A DNA stretch of 64,000 bases from Pelodera strongyloides (lineage: Eukaryota > Nematoda > Chromadorea > Rhabditida > Rhabditidae), in NCBI GenBank assembly GCA_036852015.1, contig JAANDG010000223.1, positions 152,176 through 216,175 of the forward strand, in the 5' to 3' direction. Under the pieces are notes generated by a model. The model saw only the letters and a list, made by a program, of their open reading frames with translations. It did no database searches and was not told the origin of the DNA. Positions within the stretch are counted from its first letter, which is position 1, and every line of letters begins with the position of its first letter. The position numbers and the translations under genes are program-made. Of the stretch, positions 25,420 through 37,000 are shown piece after piece.

Positions 25420-25675
25420 TTTTTATTTTCAAATCGGTAAGCAACAATAACAAACAACAACAATGAACAATCAAATTCGACATATACCTGAAACTAACGA
25501 CGGTTTGAAGAAAACTCTAAAATTCCAAATGGGCTGAGTGCTCTAACGCTTAATAGGCCCATTAACCAACAATTTTGAGTTATTCACCTCATAGACATTC
25601 TGTTTCATTTAACATACGTATAGAGTGACATGCTCATATAACACAGAATGATATAAAAAATATAAAACACAAAAA

Positions 25676-27742
25676 TTAGGCCAGATCAAAGTCATCCCTC
25701 TCTCCGTTATATTCCAAAACTTGTTGTCGGATCTTCGAAGTGCGACACCAAGTGATCATGTCTTCCTAGAATAATTAGGGAATATAATAGGTCCTTACAT
25801 GCTTATCCATCTTGGACTGACCTTGTGATTATGTGTTATGCCATCAATCAATAAACTATCATTATATGAGTGTTCGGAAAAACAATAAAAGCAAAATGTG
25901 ATACATCATTTTGATGGCACAGTTCTCATCTACGCTTTTTGGAACTAAACTGAAAGTGTTCTTTTTCACCTGGAGGTGGTTGGAGATGGTTTCTTTAGCT
26001 TGGTGATAGACCGTTTTAATAAAACACCATGTTTCGGTCAAATATATTAATTTCGAATTGCTTGATTGCTTCCGGAAGTGGTCAAAACCAAACCGGAAGT
26101 GGTTCGTGCGTGTTTTCACGGACCAAACTGTACCCCTGGCTGGGTCCAACTATTCAATAATAATACAAAAAAGTTACCATTGCGCGGGTGACAATAAAAG
26201 CCGGATCTGTGACCAATTTGACACCAACACGCACGTGGCCTTGCTCAACCTAAAAGTTCATGTTAATTGGTGTCTTATTGTTTGTCTTGCGAGTATAAAA
26301 ACCTACCTTTTCTTTCCGTCTTGCTGCTCTTCCGAGCACTTTATTTTGCATGTTTTTTTGTGTGAATAACGTATATTTATATAGATATATCGATATATGT
26401 ACCCACTAATTGATGTTAATATTAATATATCACACTTTACGTAGCCAGGTCTGATTACATCATTGAAAAGATATTCTTGGTTTCACACTCACAAACCCAA
26501 CGTATGTTTAAAGCGTATTTAAAAAGACTGACAAATTCACTGGCTTGTCTGACAGTGGGAACCATTCCAGAGAATTTCATCGCAACAGGCAACCGACGAC
26601 GAGCAAAAGAGGCACCCGAAACCTGAAATCGAATCATATTGTGATGTAGCATGTAGCAGCCGATGCAGTTTACAGACTCGAGATGCAGATCAAGAAAAGG
26701 TTTTAACAGCGCACATTTATACTCATTTTCTAGTTTCATGAGTTCACATTTATCTTTGTTTTATTCATCTGCTTGAGGAGGATCACAGACTTCATCAAAA
26801 TTCCGGAGAAACTGAAACTTGACCTAAGCCTACGGTATGGGCCCCATTAAATATAATCACGAGAAATTATAATACATACGTATAGAACAATGCAAGAACG
26901 AAAAAAGAGAAAGAATACCTTTGACGCTCTTTCGAGTGTATCAGCCGAGGGAATAAGTCCAAATGAATACAATTTTCCAATCAATTGTTTAGTTTTCTCA
27001 AATTTGAATTGGTCTTGAGGCGGCAGTTCCATGATCTTCGCGGCCAAATTTCGAATCTATAACAGAACATAAATGTAGACAAATTCTGAACTTTTGCGAA
27101 AGTCCGACAGCATACAGCACCAACGTAGATCAGGTCCTACGCACTAACCCCCTAACTTTATTGACGTTACTGACGTCCAGTACAAAAACTAAGAACACCA
27201 ATACTATAAAATGAAACCTAAATTTAATAGCTTTTTTTTGTACTGAAAGTCAAGTGGGAAACTCGACGATGTATGAACATTCTGGGTTTACTGGAACAAA
27301 TGTGGGATCTTCCCAAACCCTAGTGCAAATACACGCTTTGGTTGCTCGTATATATCTTAACAGCATCGTATGGCATCATATGTTTTAGAGGCATTGCTTC
27401 TGACTGCACAAATAAGTCCGAAATAAGCAATGGGACGGTACTAAACCGCCTCCTCGTGGGTTTTGTAGAAACTGCATTACTTTTCTATGAGTTAAAAAAC
27501 GCTTACATCAACAGCCAGTCTGTTGTACAGTGCGTAATGCTCACGCTTCGTTACATGGTACTTTCGCATCATATCGGATTGTTTATTTTGTTGATCGACC
27601 TGAAAAGAAAACAATTACATCATCTGGGTAAACTTTCCCATTTAAAGTGAGTGCCATTAAATAAAGACTAACGAACCTCCCAAGTGATGAAGTCTGTCTT
27701 ACGAAGAAGCTTCTTTTCGGAGAACTTCAGCTTACGAACCAT
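25676..27742 (-). CDS. IMP3: U3 small nucleolar ribonucleoprotein IMP3
   Basis: Component of the U3 snoRNP/Mpp10 complex that acts in early 18S pre-rRNA processing in the nucleolus. Exons in order: 27677-27742 (MVRKLKFSEKKLLRKTDF), 27507-27599, 26919-27056 (LIGKLYSFGLIPS), 26533-26622 (SGASFARRRLPVAMKF), 26178-26249 (VEQGHVRVG, LVTDPAFIVTR) and 25676-25765 (ending NGERDDFDLA, stop). All six exons are whole numbers of codons and splice in phase 0 with clear GT/AG sites. The predicted protein is 182 residues, close to the usual size of about 184. The order matches the family: N-terminal MVRKLK motif, S4-like RNA-binding block (RRRLP...VEQGHVRVG), then the DDFDL end. It appears complete and intact. 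Both flanking intergenic stretches are repeat-rich. Confidence 0.96.
25985..26135. mobile_element. MITE-like repeat shared with 43954-44101
   Basis: Shares TGATAGACCGTTTTAATAAA, AAATATATTAATTTCGAATT and GGTTCGTGCGTGTTTTCACG with the element in the KMT2 gene. It lies in the last IMP3 intron, 43 bp from exon 26178-26249. Confidence 0.6.
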
Positions 27743-29145
27743 CTTGTTGACTGAAACAAAGCATATAAAATTGAGCTTGGTACATATAAAACAACATGAG
27801 TTTATACGGATAAAAGCGTGATCGAAAGGAATTACGTTGTTCGCACTAAACAATTGCGCAGTAACTTGAAAATGTCATTTCGAGAAGCAAACGCGTTTCT
27901 ACAAAATCGACTCGATGTCCATGTCTGAACAGCACAAATATGAAGAGATTACTTATTCGCTACGTGTGTAATTCATTGGTCTTTTGCTATTGACTATGGA
28001 CGGATTAGAGAACGTTGTTCGAAAAGGGTACCAAGCAAAAGAGTATGGGCGCATTCGAGTTGGGCAAAATGCATAAATTTCGCCAAATATTCTGTTCGAG
28101 TTGATAGGGTGAGAGAGTATTGACAAATAAGAGGGCCCAGGAAAAAAATATTTTCAAGGCTCTGCGTCTCTCACATGAGAGTGATATTTCGCAGCGCGCT
28201 AACACTGCCTAACAGTGAACTCGAACTGATTATTTCGCGTTTTGCCCAACTCGAATGCGCCCTATACAAATTTGCGGTGCGGAATCGAATTAATTTTGCA
28301 CTTATTTGCAAGTACCGTACATTTTGTGTGCCAATACGGTAGAATCGTGCAGTGTTCGCTCGATAAAAGCCGCAACGCAAACATTTGCAGCGTTGCGTCA
28401 AATAACCCATATGACCCTCGCGCAGGCGGGAAAAGAACCATGGAAGAAGTAAATGTACGGCGTGCTCCACATGACCTTTTGCAACACAGGAGTTTTGAAA
28501 ACTTGTGCCCATGTTCATCCCAAACTCTAGAATCTTGATGTTCTTGGATTGAAATGAAGTTGCCAAATACCATAAAAATCACATTGGAGCATTTTCTGTT
28601 TCTCAGAATTAAAGGAAAGGCAAGTTTTTTTTACCAGAAATAATGTATAATTGCGTCAAATAAACCATATGACCCTCGCGCAGGCACAGTTAGTTGTAAT
28701 ACCGGCAAAAATTTTGGAACAAACACTTCATGTGGACTTGGGCTAGGAGAATAAGAAGAACGTCAGAAAAATGAAATTATATTAACAAACGGGGTTTCAA
28801 TAGTCTCGAGTATAATCAAATATATTAACACTGAAGAAGATAATGTCTGTAGTCGACGTCAAACAGTCCACTGATGGACTAAAAGCTAAATTTCGTAAGT
28901 TTTGTCTCCCTCTCACTTGTCGAGTTGTTTTCAAGCACAGTTTGAAATGCAATCTGAACTGATAGATGACGATACAAAGCACGCCACGTTAAAAGCTCTT
29001 TGGCAGGTGAGAGCTGGATGTCAGTGGCATATACGAAGGAATATTCCGTCACCCTATCATGATTATTTCCGAACAATATGGACATCAGGGATAAATTTGA
29101 AGAACACTATCCATACCACCGAAAACGAAAATATGCAACCCAGTA
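27743..29145. other. Divergent intergenic region, IMP3 side
   Basis: No gene recognised. The IMP3 promoter must lie just right of 27742, but no core element stands out. It holds the palindromic element at 28046-28263 and a direct repeat of AACCATATGACCCTCGCGCA-like sequence (near 28403 and 28663). ORFs on both strands here overlap the palindrome and match no family. Confidence 0.5.
28046..28263. mobile_element. Palindromic MITE
   Basis: Terminal inverted repeat GGGCGCATTCGAGTTGGGCA mirrored by TGCCCAACTCGAATGCGCCC. Element length is about 218 bp, non-coding. The termini are unlike those of the TTAA-type elements. Confidence 0.75.
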
Positions 29146-29762
29146 TCTTCTTATTATATAAAGGAGAAGGGTTTGCGGCCGGGTGAATTTATTTTTGATC
29201 ATGACCACAGCGAATTTTTTCTACGTTTCAGACATTTGGTACAAGTAGGCATCTGTTCCATATTTACAAAATATGCGCAATAGGATCTCTTAACACAAAC
29301 GTTGGAATATACGGTTCAGACGTTTCATATAAGGGGGCCTCGGTGGCCCATTGGAAACGTCCGCGCTTCGCAGTCAGCCGACCCGAGTTCGAATCCAGCC
29401 ACAACACACACTCAATGCCACCGAGGCGGGGAAAATCGAGGCGAATCCCCCATTGCCTAGCCTGAAGACTTCGAGGGATTTGTCCTTTCGTCTCGTCGTC
29501 AAACACTCTGTATAACTCCACAAAACCTCATTGGAAAGATCAAGGATCGTCATTATCTGAAGAAAAATCTCCCCTCCACGCATTCCCCCCGCGGATTGAA
29601 GAAGCAAGACGCTAGAAACCTTCCGCACTTGTTCCATGTACTTGATTGATGTTGTATCTGATTGATTGTATGTGTGAATAAAGTAGTGATATATAAATAT
29701 GCGCACTTCAAGTATCATTTAGATAGAATTTGATGTCGCCTCGGGCGGCGATAGCCGTCTGG
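29146..29762 (+). mobile_element. Non-autonomous Helitron containing a SINE
   Basis: Starts TCTTCTTATTATATAAAGGA after an A. Ends with hairpins CGCCT-C-GGGCG and CGGC-G-A-T-A-GCCG, then CTGG followed by T, the same 3' end as the element at 10753-10984. About 617 bp. The interior from 29334 is a tRNA-derived SINE, so the element is a composite. No Rep/helicase ORF. Confidence 0.7.
29334..29690 (+). repeat. tRNA-derived SINE inside the Helitron
   Basis: The head reads GGCCTCGGTGGCCCATTGG, then CCCGAGTTCGAATCCAGCC, with an intact B box (GTTCGAATCC). The body runs to an AATAAAGTAGTGATATATAA-like tail. The minus ORFs here are artefacts. Confidence 0.7.
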
Positions 29763-31061
29763 TGTTTTTTTTATATACAAATACGTTATTGGATAGGAAA
29801 GGCAACAATAAAATAAAGCGAGAGTAATGTTTTGTAGTAATAGGGGGGGGGGGCAGTTATACTACCCCACCATTGAAGCATGATGCACTTTGGAAAGTAA
29901 CTACCGCAGAAAGAGAGCTGGTAAATTCAAAAGGTGATTTTTCTTCCATGCATGAAGGGGAAGTAGACTCAAATGGTGGGGTAGTGTTGCTGAAGCACAG
30001 GTGAATTGTATACGACAATACGACTGCACCAATTATGTGAAAATATTATCGCGCCGTCTGAATATAAACCCAAAAGTGTATCATGTATTACACCAAAAGG
30101 AGGAGTCGTATTCTACAAGTCAGAGCCTTCTACAAAAAATGATATATTATTTAGCACGGGTTAGCAACTTGGAAAACGGGAAAAATGTCCAAAGCTACCG
30201 GAATACTCCGTTGGGGAGCACCATGGCTGGGTAGCAATTTCATTGGTAGTGTGCATACTCTGTGCGTTGCCCAATTCCGATCAACGCACAGATTTTGATC
30301 CCGCCTCCAAGACTAAGGTCGTTCGGCCAGCCACAAAGTTATATTTTGTGTTTTCAATTATATTTGTTCCTTGTTCTTATTTATTATATTCCTTGCACTG
30401 TTTCCAGCTGTGCTTGTTCTAACCAGAATGGCGTTTTAGCTTCGTGTTGCTTGTGTTAATCTGGGTTTAATCCGAAAGCATGAACACCAGTTGCGAATAC
30501 TTTATTCGGTGCAAACCTGGGTTAATTTGGTTTTAAGGTGCGTGAAGCTTCTGAATATACATACCCAAGCTAGCATTTTCGCCCTATTCATTTAATTGCT
30601 TCCTTGTTGTCCAACTTCTTTTTGAAGCGTGATGTTGAGTGACCAACTTTTAGTCTATTTTGCATTTACTCATAATTGACGGAACCGTACCAGTTGTATG
30701 TAGCCCACCTAAAAAAAGGTTAACGGAAATATTCGCAAAATTGTAAAATAAGCCAAGACGTATACACTCACACTATTCCATTTTTCGTTTACCCGATTGC
30801 TAATCGACTAAATTACCAATGATTCGTTATCTAGTTATATGTACATTGTTTTCTCTTCATCACATTATTTATTGCACACCTCGGTGTTATTTAATAAATA
30901 TAATTTTGATGAAATATACTAAAAAAAAGTTCTGTGGTGCATTTTTACTGGAGATGCTTTTATATTTATATTTAGGTGATCTTCTTTCTACGTAGTTGGA
31001 GTTCGTGACAGTGCACATACTTCGATATTCAATGCAATGAACGTAGTAGACTGCTATTACA
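29763..31061. promoter_or_regulatory. Upstream region of the KMT2C/D gene
   Basis: 1.3 kb without a recognised exon, upstream of the KMT2 start codon. It contains a small inverted repeat (CTACCCCACCATT near 29861, mirrored by AATGGTGGGGTAG near 29970). No TATA box or initiator can be assigned with confidence; promoter assignment is by position only. Confidence 0.35.
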
Positions 31062-34000
31062 ATGGATGATTTCTCTTCGGAGTCGCTGGGCGCAACGGCC
31101 ACCAATCGGCAAAAAAGCTTACGCCTCGATGCATTTGCGGCCCGGCTAGCGTAAGTAAATGTGTATAGTTCCAAAAATTGTTTAGGTTATTTTAGGTTTA
31201 GGTTAATTTTTTAGGAAATTGTTGTGAATCGCTTTTGGCGGATTTTCCTACCTAAGCATATGGTTATGTTGTAGCTCACTGACCAATATTCATCTTGCTA
31301 CGTATTTCAGCTCTACGCGCGCTGCAGCGAGTGCGCAACCGCCCTCGCACTCTCATAATAGTGTGTTTGTGAGTTTTTTTTTAGTATTCTCTCCTTGCGT
31401 CTTGCGTCACTAATATTTCTACTATTTATGGTTTATCTCAGCTTTTTATGCATCGGTCTGCCTAAGTAAATTATATCTATCGTCGTATCCGGTTGTTGTA
31501 CATCATTCGTGTAGCAAGTATAATGATATTACAGTAATTCAGTTGTATATTATTTAGAACACGGTTCTCCTAGTATATGGCTAGTCTCAAAGATATTGTT
31601 TGTTTCAGTGTATTGAATGTGGTGAGATGAGTGATGGTCAGAGCGGTTCTGTGTGCCAATCGTGTGCTTCTGGCACAGCTCCGGCCCCGTCAGCCCCTCT
31701 CAATGCTATTTGCTACACTTGCAATACACAGATTTCTAATATGAATAGTGTACGGTGCTGCACTTCGTGTAAAAAGTAAGTCCAGAAATCTTTGTTTGTT
31801 ATCTTAGAAACTGCTGGAAATTCGACAAGTACTTAGTACTGTCGTTTTGTGAAACGGTTGGACATCCCTATTAAAAGCGATTTTTAGATATATCCACCGG
31901 GACTGTGACCGTGCGGATTGTTCTATTCTGGATGACTACGTGTGCCACAGGTGTCGGAGGTCACCGTTGGTTGGTGATGCTATGTTACCCGCTCCTGGGC
32001 CGGCCTCTCCTCTGGCTTCGGTTTCTCATGTATGTTTCTGGCTCCGTCTATCTTATGCAGATACAGATACAGACGGTCATTGCCTTGCGTTTTCTACTTT
32101 GAAATTGAAATATACTGTATTTATGATTATTTGAAAGCCTCATTATATAGCTGGACATACCGCGGTTCGGTGCTTAATTAAAATGACTTATCAGGCACTC
32201 CCTGAATACGCAAAAAAAGCCTTCCCCCATTATACCGCGGTGCTTAATTAAATGACTTAACAGGCCCTCCCTGTATACAAAAAAAACCTGTCTGATTTAT
32301 AGGTATCTGAACAGTTGAATGGTGCGCTCGAAGATCTTGCGGGTGTGACAAGGAGGGATTCCCAAGAGATGGATACCGACACGGAGTTTTATCCCTTACC
32401 ATCACAACACCATCCTTCTGAAGAGTTGTCAAATGGTTAGTCTGAGTATCAGTTATCACTTTATGAGATTATGATTACTGTCTTTTTTTCTGAACTGTTG
32501 TGTTATGCATTCTGGTTAATTACTAATTAGTGGATGCTTATAATTAATGATTATTGTATTTTTTATGTTATGCATTCTGGTTAATTAATGATTATTGGAT
32601 GGGACACCTTTCCCATTTTTATGAGGCCTTTTTGAACGTGTGAATTTCTTTGGTGGCAACTTCCTTTACCTATGCTTATTACCCGTTTACGTTTTCTAGG
32701 CATTCCATCACCGGCAACTACGTCGGACAGTCGAAATTCCCCGGCTTTTTATTCCGAAAAGACGCCTTCTGATGATGAGGACGAGTTTAAACCACCTGGA
32801 GGGTTAGTCACTTCTTTAACGTTCTTTATTTATTACTGTTGGAGACATGTGCATTGTTCCATATCAATATATACATTACTTATTGCTAGAGTATAATATA
32901 ATCTCTTGTCATATTTGTTTGTGAAACTATCGAGTAGCGAATTTAGAATCCCTTACAATATTGCTTTGTTGATGATGGAACTCTTTTTAGTGAATACTGA
33001 GTACCATGTCTCACTATAGTGTAATGTCTTAGTCTTGACTTGATATATCATTTGTTCGGGTTTTGTTGAGGGATATATTTTATCTAATTGGTATTTGTTT
33101 AATCGTATGTTCTTCAGTTACACTCCCCGTGGTCGTGGACGAGGCGGTGGTGGAGCGAAGAAGAAACCCGGTCGGGGGCAAATGAAGACACGTTCCGGGG
33201 GCAAACCGCCGACAGGGGTATACTCGGACATTATCGGACAAGTAGGCACACAGACAAACACACACTTTAAAGAGGGAGACACGCCCATTATTGGTTCTCT
33301 ATGTGCTTAACAGACCATGCTGATGTTCTTTTTTTTGATTTTCACGAGATTCGACTTTTTTGCAAGATCTATAGGTTTCGTATGGCACTCTGTGTTTTCT
33401 ACCCAATAGCCCAATTTTAAAATTACAAACATTTAAACATTATGACTATTTGCTTTTCGCATTTTCGCTTCCCTCGTGTGTGTCTGTTGCCTACTTGTTC
33501 GCTTGATGTCCGTGTAATTGATTCAGATTCAGATTGCTATGTTTTATAAGTGTAATTTAAGTTAATTTGACAAGATGTAGGATGAGAAGGACTAGAAAAT
33601 TAGCCTGGAACGTTTGTAGTTTGTAGTTTGTATTTACTCGTTCTTTATCCCTTATTTTTAGAGTACTCGCGGTAAAAGAGGCAAAGGAAGTCGCGGAGCC
33701 TATAAGCAAAATAATGGGAAAGGAAAAGGGACTCGGGGGAGGAGGGGACGGTATGATTTACGGTTTTTATGTTTTATTTCCTTCTTTGCATAAATTGGTA
33801 TCTGTATGGTTTGGTTTACCTCCGGAATCCCCTTTGCCGGTTCCTAGGCTTAGGCTAAACAGACCTCCACTCAGGATATAAATTAAGTCCGCATCTCAAA
33901 AACTTGGGGAGGTGATTTAGACTAATTTGCATGTAATGCATTAGGGATCGGGAGGTGATTTATACTAATTTGCATACAATGCATTACGGATCGGGAGGTG

Positions 34001-37000
34001 ATCGTCCGCATTTGGTGGGGCGTTTTATGCTTTGCCTCCACTTCTTATTTGCCCCGATTCCGTTCTATTTTTTAATTCATTGTTTCGTTAGCCTCACTTC
34101 GTTGTAGTATTCAGTGAATTTTCAGTGGTCAACTTGCGGCAGCAGCCACTCAATCTGTGTTGCACCACCTTCAAAATGCATATTCTCAAGTACGAGAGGT
34201 TGACCAGGTAACTTTATTTTTGTAGTTTGTAATTTTACTCCCTGACTGCTCCTCATTTTTGTACTAGTATTGTTTATCATTTTTATTTTAGTATATTGTT
34301 TACGACATAGTGTGTATTTTTGTGTTGCGTTGTGTATATAGCAAAAGCTATCTTTAAAGCGAAATACCGGCCGTTTTTTGAAACACATCGAGCAGACCAG
34401 CATTCTTGTGCAGCTTATGCAAATGAACATAAATTACAATAAAAAATCGAGGTAAATTCGAACAAATTTGCATAAATGCAAAACCGGTCGCTGCTTCGCT
34501 TTAAACGCCTTTTCATTATTAAATGTTTTTCTATTGAAGACTCTGGTAGAAGAAATGGAGCAGTGTAAGAATCGGAACGATGACGGAGAGTACATCAGAA
34601 CAGCAGTGGTTTTTGATGCCGAGGATCAGTTTATGAAAGAGGTTCGTGTTTCAATAATTGCACATTTTTGATGTAAATTTAGTGTAACTCTTAACGTTGG
34701 TTGTTGATTTTGGTTATGTGTGGCTATTCGTTGATCGTTTGCCAGTAGCATTATTTTATTATTGGAAAACTTGTGTATTGTTGTTCTTTTCTGTATTTAT
34801 TTAAGCTGGAAATTTTAAGGCCCATATTTGTCTGGTTTGCGGAAGTGTGGGACGTGGGGAGGAATGTTCATTTGTGGCTTGTATGAACTGCGCCCAGACA
34901 TATCACACATATTGTGTCGGGATTCACAACAAGGTGGGGTTTTCTTGCAAGTTTGAGTAAGTAACATTATGTTTCGTCCTCAGTATATTAAACTTTACAA
35001 CCTAGTCTCCTTGTTCTCTGAGATTTTCTTGCAAGTGCCTGATTTATTGCTTAATCTCTCTGGTCACTATTTTGTGCTGTGAAACGGGAAGCGCTTCTCA
35101 ATTTCGGTACATCATATTACCATTATTGATTTATTTTATCATTAATTATTGTTATTATTTATTATATGACTCGATAATTTAGATGCGTGACACGATAGTG
35201 ACCCGTGGCTGGCGTTGTCTGGATTGCACTGTTTGTGAGGGGTGCGGAGAGGGACGGGATGAGAGTAACCTACTTTTATGTGAAGAATGTGATACGGCCT
35301 TCCATATTTATTGCCTCAACCCGCCTCTCACTTCGATTCCGACGGAAGCATGGAGGTGTCAATGGTGGGATTTTAGTTTTCATGTTGTCAGGAGTATACT
35401 CTGAATTTTGGTATCTTAAGTACTTCGAGCCTTAGGCTTAGGGTTGTTGTTTAGTTTCAATTACCGTCCTACAATTAAAATTACTGTTAGTCTGCTAAGA
35501 ACCTTAAAATTTCGTGGTGTTTCCTTATAGGACCCTAAACCTAAATGTGGACATGGGTAAATTAGCATATGTTTAGGTGCGCGCGTTGTCGCCGTTGTAA
35601 TATTCGTGTGTCGAGTGGGAAGGATTTGACCCGCGAGGGACTGTGTCATGCCTGTTATTCACTCAGAAAGTGTCCGAAATGTGTTCGGCTTTATCAAGTT
35701 GGAGATCAGATCATTCGGTGCAGTGCCTGTGCTAAGTGAGTTTTTTTTCTTCGTATTCTAGTTTGACATCAGTTTGTTCGTTTATTGTGTGCCGGCCGGA
35801 GGTCAAGATGTACCAAATTTTTGTGTACCCTTCCTCCAGATTAGAGTGCATTGCTTAGTGAGAGACGCGAGATTGTCAGTGTAAGACAAAATTAAAGAGT
35901 GTGGAAAGGCAGTGAGTTAAATACCCCAGGGGTACAATAACCATCTGCGCTGCGGGAGGAAGGGGGGTTCCCCCGGCTGGAGGAAGGGGTGGAACCCATT
36001 TTTGCGCGTGTTTCTTGATCTATGGTGCCGGCCAGTCTGCCTGATTATCATTGGTCTGTAAAACTACGTTCAGACCCATTACATATCTACGATCGTTCGA
36101 GGTTCTGTGTTACTTCAAAATGATTAAATTTTGAGTGTGTTTAAGAATTATGAATTGTTCATATTATGCCTTCGGCTGAGGTCTTCAACTCTCCCAAAGT
36201 GCCATCCCAGATGAGAATTTTAAGTGTAGTATGAATTGTTCATATTCATGTAACCAATATCCTACATTTGCTTATCTAGATGGTACCACGGTCGGTGTGA
36301 GGGTTTGTTAACACCTGAGGAAATGGAAACCGCCGCGGCCAATAAAATGCGATGTTCGAGCTGTAGACCGCAGGGAACTGATTTGAGAGGTGGCGAATTA
36401 TTTTTGACTGGGTTTTATTTTGTACATCGTTTGTATTCTTTGGTAGCTCGAAGGCTCGAAGCGTTAATATAGTTTGGTTGGGTATTTCAATCCATTTCCA
36501 TGCAACTTTAGCATACTTCCAGGCAACGATAGTGGTCAGCTTCTGTTGGTGGACAACGTGTGCCTGCACAGGGCTTCGGCCGAGATCTTCAACTCTCCCA
36601 ACGTGCCTCCCCAGATGAGAAGTGCGGTGAATGAATATGCAAATGGAGGAGATATCCGATCGATATCATTTGATCAATGTGCGTTTTTTTATGTAAAACT
36701 ATTTTGTGGTGGTCCGAATGCACTTTGTTCAATTGTTGTAGGTATAATTTCTCGATGTTTCAGTAGTTTCAGTTAAGGTGCGTATTATTTGTTGAATGTT
36801 ATTAAGCTCCGCTTTTCAGTCCTCAGTTTTGACGATGATGAACTGCAACAAGAAATAGCAGAGGTATCGTCTGGACGAGGGCGAATGAGAGGGCCGGGCC
36901 GAAGGGTTCGTTTTTATGAAATGTAGAAATTCTGAATATTTGAAAACAGATTCCCAATTGATGACTTGCTCCATCTTTATTTCAAGCTTCTGATTTGTAT

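Noticed and set aside
28171..28582. 106-131 residue minus ORFs
   Set aside because: Overlap a palindromic element and a direct repeat, show no domain-like pattern, and overlap an ORF on the opposite strand.
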